Assembly (NCBI GenBank): GCA_033764445.1 | Contig: JANRIZ010000024.1 | Coordinates: forward strand, 1 to 28,919 | DNA from: JANRIZ01 sp033764445 | Lineage (GTDB): Bacteria; Verrucomicrobiota; Verrucomicrobiia; JAWXBN01 | Reading direction: 5' to 3' | Length of the DNA: 28,919 bases | Shown here: positions 8,500 to 17,000 of the stretch, piece by piece | Layout: every line of letters starts with the position of its first letter | Numbering within the stretch: position 1 is the first letter of the stretch | Notes under the pieces: generated by a model | Told to the model about the DNA's origin: nothing | The model's input: the letters and a program-made list of their open reading frames with translations, nothing else | Database searches by the model: none | Translations under genes and position numbers: made by a program

Positions 8500-8799
8500 C
8501 TACCACGCCATGCGCAATCCGAGGATGTGGGAAAAGTGCGCATCCTCGGTGATCAGGACCGCTCCGTGTTCGAGGGCCTGGGAGGCAATCCACAAGTCAC
8601 TGATGGGGACGGGTGTGCCGGCCTTTATTATCGCGGCTTTCAGTGATCCGAAAATTTCCGCTGTTTCCAGGTCACCGAACTGACTTCCCCGGTGGATTTT
8701 CCCAAAAACCCCGAATAATGGTTCATTCCAAAAATGTAAAGAATCCCCATTGATTTTATATTTTTTATCAGAAAGAACAGAAAACTGACGACAAGGCAT
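8500..8799 (-). pseudogene. truncated PIN-domain (VapC-like) toxin remnant
   Basis: The last 60 or so codons encode the C-terminal half of a VapC-like PIN nuclease: PVPISDLWIASQALEHGAVLITEDAHFSHILGL contains the DLWIA and TEDAHF motifs that supply the later acidic residues. The expected N-terminal half, with the first catalytic Asp and the following helices, is absent. In its place are about 35 residues with no resemblance to a PIN domain, encoded by noticeably AT-rich DNA at 8700-8800. No antitoxin gene lies next to it. It is most simply a decayed toxin gene left beside tRNA-Tyr; a short expressed protein cannot be excluded. Confidence 0.6.
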
Positions 8800-8873
8800 A
8801 ATTCACTTTACCGACCCGGTCCGTGGGCATCCTGTCCGGTGCGGAGTGTCACGCGTCGTTCTGGCGAAAAAAG

Positions 8874-8959
8874 TGGTGGATGGAGAAGGATTCGAACCTT
8901 CGAAGGCGTAAGCCAGCAGATTTACAGTCTGCCCTCGTTGACCGCTTGAGTATCCATCC
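8874..8959 (-). tRNA. tRNA-Tyr (anticodon GTA)
   Basis: Read on the minus strand, the acceptor stem is GGATGGA pairing with TCCATCC, followed by discriminator A and an encoded CCA. The anticodon stem is GCAGA/TCTGC with loop CTGTAAA, giving anticodon GTA. A long variable arm with a GGC/GCC stem is present, as in bacterial tRNA-Tyr. The T arm is GAAGG/CCTTC around TTCGAAT. The D arm has a CTC/GAG stem. Six T residues follow soon after the 3' end. Confidence 0.96.
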
Positions 8960-8976
8960 GACCAAGGGGGGTATGG

Positions 8977-9004
8977 TTTAAACAAAAAATCCGGCCCGCG
9001 TCAA
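8977..9004 (-). promoter_or_regulatory. sigma70-type promoter of tRNA-Tyr
   Basis: On the minus strand TTGACG (8999-9004) and TTTAAA (8977-8982) are separated by 16 bases. The -10 box ends 17 bases before the tRNA 5' end, leaving a leader of about ten bases. This is a sensible spacing for a stable RNA promoter. Confidence 0.5.
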
Positions 9005-9090
9005 CCGCCTGTTTTTTGCCTGTGGCCGGAGAATCCGCCGCAAAAATCGGCGCCGTTTCTGCTTGCGGGACCGGGCGACGGACTGTTTTG

Positions 9091-11274
9091 ATGGCGGCCA
9101 TGCTGGAGGAGAGGGCGTATCAAATCCTGGAGGAACGTTTTGGGTTCCGCCAGTTTCTCGACGAACAGGAACCGATCATCGAATCGGTTCTCAGCGGAGC
9201 CGACACGCTTGTGATCATGCCCACCGGCGGGGGCAAATCGCTCTGTTACCAGTTCCCGGCGCTGATGCTGGAGGGGGTGACCCTGGTCATCTCCCCGCTG
9301 ATTGCGCTCATGAAGGACCAGGTGGATGCCCTCACCCGTCGCGGGATCGAGGCCTGCCTGATCAACAGCACCCTCAGCCCGGGTGAACAGCGTGAGCGCA
9401 TCGGGGACATGCGCGAGGGCCGGTTCAAACTCGTCTACATCGCCCCGGAACGGTTCCGTCACCGCTCCTTTGTGGAGGCCCTGGCCCGGACCCGCATCAG
9501 CTTTGTCGCCGTTGATGAGGCCCACTGCGTCTCCCAATGGGGACACGATTTCCGGCCCGACTACCTGGGCATCGGACGCGCCCTGGAGGCTCTCGGACGG
9601 CCCCCGGTGGTTGCGCTGACGGCCACGGCCACACCCGACGTGCGCGAGGATATCCTCCTCCAGCTGGGCCTGCGCGAGGCACGGGAATTTGTCGCGGGGT
9701 TTGAACGTCCCAACCTGAGCCTTTCGGTGGCGGAGGTATCCGGGACGGATGAAAAGCTCACGCGCCTTGAACGTCTGATCCAAACCCGGAAAACCGGCAT
9801 CATCTACGCGGCCACCCGCAAAAATGTCGAAAAAATCTCCGCCCATCTCACCGCCCGGAAAATCCCCCATATCGCCTACCACGCCGGCCTGGGGGAGGAG
9901 GCGCGGCACGCGGCACAGGAGAAATTCATCAGCCGTGCGGTCCCCGTGGCGGTGGCCACCAATGCCTTCGGCATGGGCATCGACCGGGGAGACCTCCGGT
10001 TTGTCGCCCATTTTGACATCCCGGGCAGCATCGAAGCCTATTACCAGGAGGTCGGACGGGCCGGACGCGACGGGGAACCCAGCGAGTGCCTGCTCCTTTT
10101 TAATTTTGCCGACAAACGCACGCAGGAATTTTTCATCGAGGGGGCCAATCCGCCGCCGGAACTGATCCGCCGCATCTACGCGTGGCTGGGGGGATTCCCC
10201 CAGCACGAGGTCCAGATGACCCTGGCCGACATGGCGGAGGAAATTCCCGACCTCAAAAACGACATGGCTCTCGGCTCGGCCCTCTCCCTGCTGGAACGGA
10301 GGGGGTACCTGGAACGTTACGACATCCCGGGCACCCGCATGCGCGGCACCCGTCTGACCCAGCCCACCGTCACAGCCGCACAGCTCAAGCTCGACGATCA
10401 GGCCCTCCTGCGCAAGGCGGCGCGGGATGCGGCCAAGCTCGAAAAATTGGTCTCCTTCGCCTATGCGCGCAGCTGCCGCCAGCAGTTCATCCTGGAATAT
10501 TTCGGCGAGAAGAATCCCGAACCATGCGGATCGTGTGATGCCTGCACCTCGGGCCGGGTCCTTCTGCTGCGCGAGGGGTCCGCCCGGGAAATCGAAACCC
10601 TGCGCATCGCCCTGAGCGCCGTCGCCCGCATGTGCCACCGCGAAGGGGGTCTCTGGCGCGGTCGTTTCGGCGTGGGCCGCATTTTGCTGGTCCTGCAGGG
10701 CAGCCGTTCCCAGGAGGTGCTCAACAACCGCCTGGATGAATTGTCCCCGTACGGACGGCTCCGGCACCTTTCCAAAAATTATCTGCGCGACCTTTTCGAG
10801 GCCATGAAGGTGGCCGACCTGATCGACAGTTCGGGCGGGGAATATCCGCTCATCGGGCTCACCGCCAAAGGGGAGGCCGTGATGAAGGGAACCGAATCCG
10901 CGCGCCTCTGCTGGCCGGAATTCCATGAGGCCCCCCCCAAAATCGAGGCCGGGTCAAAACGCCCCCGGGCCTCATCGGGAACCACCCTGCAGGAAACCCT
11001 TTCCCTTTTCAAACGGGGGTGCAGCATCGAGGAAATCGCCAAAATCCGCGGTTTTGACCCGCGCACCATAGAGGATCATCTGGCCCGTCTGCTGGCCTCC
11101 AAATCCGAGGGTTTGCACATCGATGCCGTGGTCCCACGGGAACGCCAGGGGATCATCCTCAGCAAGTCCCCGGCCTGTGTCCAGGCCCTCAGCCCCATCA
11201 AGGAATTGCTTCCCTCCTTCACCTACGGGGAAATCAAATGCACCCTCGCCGCCCATGGCCGCTATCAGCCGTAA
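9091..11274 (+). CDS. recQ: ATP-dependent DNA helicase RecQ
   Basis: A 3'-5' superfamily 2 helicase of about 727 residues acting in recombination and replication-fork repair. PTGGGKS (44-50) is Walker A, DEAH is at 142-145 and is followed by the RecQ aromatic loop CVSQWGHDFRPDY. FGMGIDRGDLRFVAHFDIP and EVGRAGRDG belong to the second RecA lobe. Zinc-binding Cys462, 479, 482 and 485 and an RQC winged-helix region follow. The C-terminus, from about 635, looks like a helix-turn-helix (HTH_40) domain (GCSIEEIAKIRGFDPRTIEDHL) instead of the HRDC domain of E. coli RecQ. ATG 9091 and the ATG at 9100 are both possible starts; upstream in-frame sequence to TTG 9016 looks non-coding. It stands alone between tRNA-Tyr and a secreted-protein gene. 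Confidence 0.93.
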   Translation: MAAMLEERAYQILEERFGFRQFLDEQEPIIESVLSGADTLVIMPTGGGKSLCYQFPALMLEGVTLVISPLIALMKDQVDALTRRGIEACLINSTLSPGEQRERIGDMREGRFKLVYIAPERFRHRSFVEALARTRISFVAVDEAHCVSQWGHDFRPDYLGIGRALEALGRPPVVALTATATPDVREDILLQLGLREAREFVAGFERPNLSLSVAEVSGTDEKLTRLERLIQTRKTGIIYAATRKNVEKISAHLTARKIPHIAYHAGLGEEARHAAQEKFISRAVPVAVATNAFGMGIDRGDLRFVAHFDIPGSIEAYYQEVGRAGRDGEPSECLLLFNFADKRTQEFFIEGANPPPELIRRIYAWLGGFPQHEVQMTLADMAEEIPDLKNDMALGSALSLLERRGYLERYDIPGTRMRGTRLTQPTVTAAQLKLDDQALLRKAARDAAKLEKLVSFAYARSCRQQFILEYFGEKNPEPCGSCDACTSGRVLLLREGSAREIETLRIALSAVARMCHREGGLWRGRFGVGRILLVLQGSRSQEVLNNRLDELSPYGRLRHLSKNYLRDLFEAMKVADLIDSSGGEYPLIGLTAKGEAVMKGTESARLCWPEFHEAPPKIEAGSKRPRASSGTTLQETLSLFKRGCSIEEIAKIRGFDPRTIEDHLARLLASKSEGLHIDAVVPRERQGIILSKSPACVQALSPIKELLPSFTYGEIKCTLAAHGRYQP

Positions 11275-11362
11275 TCGCCCTCCCTGCCTCCGGCTGTCAT
11301 CGTCCGCGTTGTGCAAAGTTCCACGTGCTTTTTGAACGTCATTGTGCTAGTCATCCCCTGTC

Positions 11363-11881
11363 ATGAATCCGAGGGGTCCCCTGTTCATCCTGCTTTTCCT
11401 GTGTTCCGCGGCTGTGGGTGTGGCCACGGAAAAAACCGATATCCCCCGGACCCTGACCCAAAAGCAGTCGGAGCTGATCCTGCAGGAGGCCGGGAAAAAA
11501 CAGGTTTTGCAGGAGGAATTGCGTTTTTACTGGATGGTGGATGCCGGGGAAAAACCCCATTGCACGCTCATCAACCGGATTGAACTTTTGGAGCGGGACC
11601 AACCGTACGAACAGGAGGGGATGAACGGGGTCCTCACCCACAAGGTCAAGGGTCTGATCAAGCAGCGTCCTGTCGGATTGCTGGTGGAATATGAGGCGGA
11701 TGTGGCCCTGCTGGAAAAGGGGAAGGAAGGTCCGCCGGAATCCCTGCCCAAAACAACCCTCTTCCTCAAACCCAATGAACCGCGTTTTGTAGCCGTCCCG
11801 GATTTCAAATCCTCCCCGCCCCAGGCCTCCCGGGGAACCCTGGTGGCTCTCTGGATCAAACCACCTGAAAAAACGCCCTAA
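11363..11881 (+). CDS. secreted protein of unknown function
   Basis: A 172-residue protein with a clear signal peptide (MNPRGPLFILLFLCSAAVGVA, cleavage near residue 21). The mature part is Glu/Lys-rich and contains no motif I recognise. Features include a helical segment QKQSELILQEAGKKQVLQEE and a Pro-rich end. It lies 88 bp after recQ in the same direction but does not look functionally linked. It is probably periplasmic or surface-located. Its function cannot be assigned from the sequence. Confidence 0.65.
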   Translation: MNPRGPLFILLFLCSAAVGVATEKTDIPRTLTQKQSELILQEAGKKQVLQEELRFYWMVDAGEKPHCTLINRIELLERDQPYEQEGMNGVLTHKVKGLIKQRPVGLLVEYEADVALLEKGKEGPPESLPKTTLFLKPNEPRFVAVPDFKSSPPQASRGTLVALWIKPPEKTP

Positions 11882-11910
11882 AAACCCTGTCTGACCTGTC
11901 AGCCATGGGC

Positions 11911-11949
11911 AAAAAAAATCCGGATTGAGAGGAGAAGCTCAATCCGGAT
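11911..11949 (-). terminator. strong Rho-independent terminator
   Basis: A perfect 12-bp stem (11918-11929 with 11938-11949) with an eight-base loop is followed on the minus strand by a run of eight T residues or so. It lies 18 bp downstream of the small membrane-protein gene at 11967-12263 and clearly terminates it. Confidence 0.92.
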
Positions 11950-11966
11950 ACTGAGGGAAGATTGTG

Positions 11967-12263
11967 TTAGGCGGCGACGCGGGCCGTGATCGGAGCCACA
12001 TGATTAAAACAGTAGAACAGGGCGTCTTCAGAGGATGTACCGACGTGTTTGGACCGGCTCATCATCGGTGAGGAGGCAATCACCCCACCCAGAACGGTCA
12101 TGACGGACGAAAAGGAAAGGGTCATGGCGGTCACGGTCAGGCCCACGGCAATCATCTCCCTTCCGGATTCAATCAGCGGCTCAGCCAAAAAAGTCATGTT
12201 CAAAAACAAAGTCACAGATCCAAGGACTGCAAGTGCACTGGCGATCATCAGGTATTTTTTCAT
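11967..12263 (-). CDS. small membrane protein of unknown function
   Basis: A 98-residue protein starting at ATG 12263, chosen because AAGGAAG lies just upstream and the product then begins MKKYLMIASALAV. It has two hydrophobic helices, about residues 4-30 and 39-66, then a polar tail ending ITARVAA. No family is recognised. The gene is monocistronic: a strong terminator follows and 282 bp of AT-rich DNA precedes it. The strong ribosome-binding site, rare in this window, suggests the gene is well expressed. Confidence 0.6.
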   Translation of the reverse strand: MKKYLMIASALAVLGSVTLFLNMTFLAEPLIESGREMIAVGLTVTAMTLSFSSVMTVLGGVIASSPMMSRSKHVGTSSEDALFYCFNHVAPITARVAA

Positions 12264-12545
12264 AGCTTCCTTTTTTTGATTCAATGCAGGAAACTATGCA
12301 CAAAAATGCTGTCTATGCCTATAATCATAAAATACCATAATTACTAAATTTTGATTCTATTTCTATATTAATTTATATGTAAGTGTTTGTAATAAAATTA
12401 TATATGAACTATTTCTTTCTGGTCACGATGTCTAAATTTTATAATTTCAAGAATTCTGATACGCTGATCTCCTGGTTTTGGTTTGTTGGCGACGGACCGA
12501 ATCCATACGGGTTCCGAACTGTGTCTGCTCCTGGAAATCCGATTC
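12264..12545. other. AT-rich spacer between two minus-strand genes
   Basis: About 280 bp, very AT-rich at 12290-12420. It separates the CPBP protease stop from the start of the small membrane protein and must contain the latter's promoter. AT-rich hexamers are too many to choose one pair. No RNA gene, repeat or convincing reading frame was seen. Confidence 0.4.
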
Positions 12546-13247
12546 CTACCAAAAATACCATTTTCCCGTGTAAACCACATACAGGCCCAACAACAAATTT
12601 GTCACGGCATGCGCCAGAACAACGTCCCCCAGGGTTTTTGTCCGCAAAAACCACCATCCAAAAAGCAGTCCAACGGGGATGGCCAGTGTCCACTGATTTC
12701 CGTGGATGCTCACAAAAAAGGCGGTGGTCACCCAGAACGACACATGCGAATAGGTCCCCAGCCTTACCTCCTCAAATTCCTCTCGGATCAGGTATCTCAT
12801 CAAAAATCCTCTCCAAAACACCTCCTCCATCAGCGGGACGACCAGCACGGCCCCGGCCACCCGGAATGTCAAAAGCAGCCCATTGAGTCCCTGACTTAAA
12901 AATTGTGGGTTGTAACCTTCCGGCTCCCCGGAACGTCTTACCAGCAGGGGGTCCAATCCCACCCAAATCACAAACCCCAGAATTCCAATCCCAAGGCTGC
13001 TCAAAAAATGGACGGGTTTGAGTGCGGGATAGTTTCTGAAAAATAGGATCAACAAGGCACCGACCACTACCGTTTTGAGAGGATAAATCAAATAGATCTG
13101 GTTTTTTTTGATGTATTCAACTGTTTTTGAATCAATGATTTGTATATTATTTAATCCGGAAATTAAAACCTGGCCCAAGTCCTGCAACAAAAAGAAGCCT
13201 ATGAAAACGATGAATGGCATCCAATACGGATATGAGTGGCGCGGCAT
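12546..13247 (-). CDS. CPBP/CAAX-type intramembrane protease, PEP-CTERM-associated type
   Basis: A multi-pass membrane protein of 233 residues if the ATG at 13247 is used; TTG 13304 would add 19 residues. The three CPBP motifs are present: EEVFWR (Glu141, Glu142, Arg146), His182 in FFVSIHGNQW, and HAVTN (His213, Asn217). The ending TNLLLGLYVVYTGKWYFW is characteristic, from memory, of CAAX-protease-like proteins that occur with exosortase/PEP-CTERM protein-sorting systems. Such proteins probably act as glutamic-type intramembrane proteases. No exosortase or PEP-CTERM protein is visible in this window. The gene sits in an AT-richer region than its neighbours and is divergent from the 3D-domain gene. 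Confidence 0.85.
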   Translation of the reverse strand: MPRHSYPYWMPFIVFIGFFLLQDLGQVLISGLNNIQIIDSKTVEYIKKNQIYLIYPLKTVVVGALLILFFRNYPALKPVHFLSSLGIGILGFVIWVGLDPLLVRRSGEPEGYNPQFLSQGLNGLLLTFRVAGAVLVVPLMEEVFWRGFLMRYLIREEFEEVRLGTYSHVSFWVTTAFFVSIHGNQWTLAIPVGLLFGWWFLRTKTLGDVVLAHAVTNLLLGLYVVYTGKWYFW

Positions 13248-13494
13248 CCAATGTTTGAGTTCTCCCACAACGAGTTTCTTAAAGCCTTGGTCTCCTGTTT
13301 TCAAACCTAAAGTGTCCGAAAATCAGTCCAAGTCTGATTCCTATAATAACTTGACATTGCATTATTTGCGCTTGCAGTGTGTCTTAAAAATTGTATTCTT
13401 TTGGTCCTTATCAGAGGTCATGCCAACGAGAAAATGTTCGTTGCAAAAAAACAAAACCTAACAGATGCGATATAGGCATCTAGAAAGGAACAGT

Positions 13495-13995
13495 ATGAAA
13501 AAGTTATCCCTGTTATGTGGGGTCCTCTTGGTAGCAGCCAGCATGAGTGGCTTGTGGGCCGGTTCGAAGGGAACCGAAAAAAAATCCGCCTCATCCTCGG
13601 AGCGCTGGGTCATTACCGCCTATTCCTCAGGTCCTGCCTGCAATGGAAAGTACGGTCCCTACGCAGCTTACGGAGGCCAAAGGCTCAAGTGGGGCATGAT
13701 TGCCGCCGACTGGCGCGTCCTCAAGCCTGGGTCCCGTGTCAAGATCGAAGGGTTTGGTGACAGGGTCTTTACGGTCATGGACCGTGGAAGTGGCGTAAAA
13801 GGAAAACATATTGATGTTTATATCCCCAACGTCTCCGCCCGTCAGATGTATGTGTTTGGAAAGAAAAAACTGCGCGTGGAGGTGCTTGGTTCGAGTAACC
13901 GCCTGCACACCACCCAGATTGATGAAGACAATACGAAGGTCATTGCCTCGTACAGCTTTCTGCCAAAAGGCGATACCTATTCCCGGGGAGAGTAA
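13495..13995 (+). CDS. secreted 3D-domain protein (double-psi beta-barrel, MltA/YuiC-like)
   Basis: A 166-residue protein with a signal peptide (about residues 1-22, MKKLSLLCGVLLVAASMSGLWA) followed by a 3D domain. The three family aspartates are at Asp72 (IAADW), Asp96 (VMDRG) and Asp107 (HIDVY), within a barrel that spans about 38-125. 3D domains occur in lytic transglycosylases and related cell-wall enzymes, so a peptidoglycan role is likely, but catalysis is not proven for such short members. ATG 13495 has AGGAA placed correctly. A small hairpin (13463-13481, 6-bp stem) lies directly before that site and could influence translation. A strong terminator follows. Confidence 0.82.
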   Translation: MKKLSLLCGVLLVAASMSGLWAGSKGTEKKSASSSERWVITAYSSGPACNGKYGPYAAYGGQRLKWGMIAADWRVLKPGSRVKIEGFGDRVFTVMDRGSGVKGKHIDVYIPNVSARQMYVFGKKKLRVEVLGSSNRLHTTQIDEDNTKVIASYSFLPKGDTYSRGE

Positions 13996-14037
13996 ATCCT
14001 CCCTGCTTCAGGTCTTTCGCCTTAAGCCTTTTGATCC

Positions 14038-14066
14038 ATAGCGCGTCCCTGTGACGCGCTATTTTT
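14038..14066 (+). terminator. Rho-independent terminator of the 3D-domain gene
   Basis: A 10-bp perfect stem (14038-14047 with 14053-14062), loop CCTGT, followed by a T run on the plus strand. It lies 43 bp after the stop codon and just before the convergent uvrA 3' end. Confidence 0.9.
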
Positions 14067-14081
14067 ATGCATTTTTATCAT

Positions 14082-17000
14082 TTACATTTTTCTCAAGTAT
14101 TTTGCTGTGTGTGATTTGATATTTTTTCTCAAATCATCAACCGACCCCTCAAAAATCACCTTCCCCCCTCCTGACCCGCCCTCGGGTCCAATATCGATCA
14201 CGTAATCAGCCTCCGCAATCAGGTCCAAATGATGTTCAATCACAATGACTGTATGACCTGCATCCACCAGACTGTGAATTACTTCCAGAAGTTTTTTGAC
14301 GTCGGAAATATGCAGGCCGATCGTCGGTTCTTCCAAACAATAGATATTCCCCTTGAAATGGGCTTTCCTCCGGGTCGATTCAAGATTCCGACGTGAAAGT
14401 TCCGTGACCAGTTTGAGGCGTTGGGCCTCCCCACCCGAAAGAGTGGGGCTCGATTGCCCCAACTTCAAATATCCCAATCCTGTTTGCATCAACAGTCGAA
14501 GCGGCATCGCGAGGGGGGTGACCCGATCAAAAAATTCTGCGGCTTCTTCCACGGTCATTTCCAGGACCTGGGAGATGTTTTTACCGTTCCAAACCACCTC
14601 CAATGTCTCGTGGTTGAATCGTTGTCCGTGACACACTTCACAATGGACAAACGCCGTGGGCAAAAATGACATCTGCATTTTGATGGCACCGGCCCCCTCA
14701 CACACCTCACACCTTCCGATTTTGTTGTTGTACGAAAACCGGGAGGCCGTGTATCCCCTCATCCTTGCCATCGGGGTCTGGGCAAAAAGGGTTCTGATCG
14801 TATCCATAAAACCCACATACGTCGCGGGAGTTGATCGCGGGGTTTTCCCAATGGGAGACTGATCCACCTCATAAATTGAATCAATTTGGTCTATTCCTAA
14901 AACTTTAACCTTATTATCTACTTGATTTTTACCTGATTTTTCGTTTAAATTCAATTTTATCGTCGGTATCAGCACCTCCCTTATTAACGTACTTTTTCCA
15001 GAGCCCGATACACCTGTAATCACCGTCAATTTTCCAATAGGAATCTTTACTTTAAGGTTAAATATATTGTTTTTTGTTACATTTTCCAGCGTAATCCATT
15101 GGGTTTTATCTGATATTTCCCGATACGCACCCCTCAGAGGATGTTTCATGGGCTCATGCAGAAAGTCGGCTGTCATCGAACCCCCTTTTCGAGCCAAGTC
15201 CTTCCAATGTCCCTGTGCAATAATTTGTCCCCCATGCGTCCCTGCACCGGGCCCCATGTCGATGAGGTGATCGGCCCGTCGCATGGTCTCATCATCATGC
15301 TCGACAATCACGAGGGAATTGCCCCTGTCCCGAAGCTGTTCCAGTGTGTTCAGCAGCCGGTCATTGTCCCGGGGATGCAATCCAATGGTGGGTTCATCCA
15401 GGACATATAACACCCCCCGCAGATTGGAACCCAACTGCGCGGCCAGACGGATTCGCTGACTTTCTCCGCCTGACAATGTGGTGGCCGCACGTCCCAAGGT
15501 CAGATAATCCAATCCCACGCGTCTCATGAATTCTAGGCGACTGAGAATTTCCGGGATCAGATCCCGGGCAATCACGGCCTGTGACCCTTTGAACTTCAAT
15601 TTCCTGAAAAATTGATGCGCCTCATCCACGGAAGCCCTGGCCATCTCCCCTATCGAACGATTCTGCACACGAACCGCCAGACTGATCCGGTTCAATCGCA
15701 TTCCCTGACAATCCGAACAAACCGTATCCTCCTCTCCCTCTTCCCCAACTTCCAATGCCTGCCCCTCATTTTTTAACTCATCCATGATCTCCTGCGATGA
15801 TCCTTCATTATCGGGGTCGGAGCTTGAAAATTTATATCCGTATCCTTTGCAGGTCGGACACCAGCCATGGGGCGAATTAAATGAAAAGACCCGGGGATCC
15901 AACTCCTCAAACGCCCTTCCTGTTTCAGGACAGAATCGCTCTGTGCTAAAGATACGCAATTTTGATGAATTATTAAGCCCGTAAAATGTGCCCTTCCCAA
16001 ATTTTAAAGCTGTATTAACATATTCAATAACATCTTTATCGTTATTTCCTTTGAGTTTCTTGTGCAAAATGCCAATTACCACCTCAATACTGTGTTCCTG
16101 ATACCGGCTTAGTTTCTTAAACTTCTTGGTCTCAATCAGTTTTCCATCCACCCTCATCATTCCAAACCCCTTCTCCCGGGCCCACTCCGCCACATCAGTG
16201 TGAAACCCTTTTCGCGCCTTGACCATGGGTGCCATGATCACCAAGTCGTCTTTCTGAACCTCCGATCGAACCTGCGCCAGTACCTCATCCAATGTCTGCC
16301 TTTCAACCGGGACCTGGGCATCCGGATCATACTGCACGCCCAGTTTCGCCCACAGCAGCCGCATAAAATGGTACACCTCTGTCACGGTCGCCACGGTGGA
16401 TTTGGCTCCCCCCCGGGTCATGTTCTGCTCAATGGCCACGCTGGGGGGAATCCCCTCGATCAAATCCACCTCCGGTTTCTCCATCTGCTCCACAAATTGC
16501 CGGGCGTACGCGGACATGCTGTCCATAAAACGCCTCTGGCCTTCCGCAAAAAGCAGGTCAAAGGCCAGGGTGGACTTGCCCGATCCGGAAACCCCTGTCA
16601 GTACCACCATCCGGTTCCGGGGAATGCTCAGGGAAATGTTCTTCAGGTTGTGGTGACGGGCCCCATAAACCCGGATCGCATCCTCCTGATGGTCCAGGTA
16701 CTGACTCGTTTTTTCTTCAACTTTCATCACCGAATCAAAATCATTCAAATTGTAGCCGGTCCCAGAAATGGCTTTTCCAGTTAACGATTTGTCATTTTTT
16801 AAAATTTCAAGCCCTGACCCCGAATAAATAATTTCTCCCCCGTTTTCTCCTGATTCAGGCCCCAGGTCCAGTATCCAGTCGGATGAGCGGATCACTTCCA
16901 GATTATGTTCTATAACCAGAAGGGTATGTCCGCGCGACACCAACTCCCTGAAAACATTCAGCAGCAGTCGGATATCCTCAAAATGGAGTCCTGTGGTGGG

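Noticed and set aside
9001..10926. Minus-strand reading frame of 641 codons opposite recQ
   Set aside because: Antisense to a clear helicase gene, with a low-complexity product and no recognisable motif.
12383..12886. Plus-strand reading frames across the CPBP protease 3' end
   Set aside because: Mostly antisense to the protease gene; Pro/Arg-rich product without motifs.
13342..13356. TATAAT followed by TTGACA upstream of the 3D-domain gene
   Set aside because: The boxes are in the wrong order on the plus strand, and neither has a properly spaced partner on either strand.
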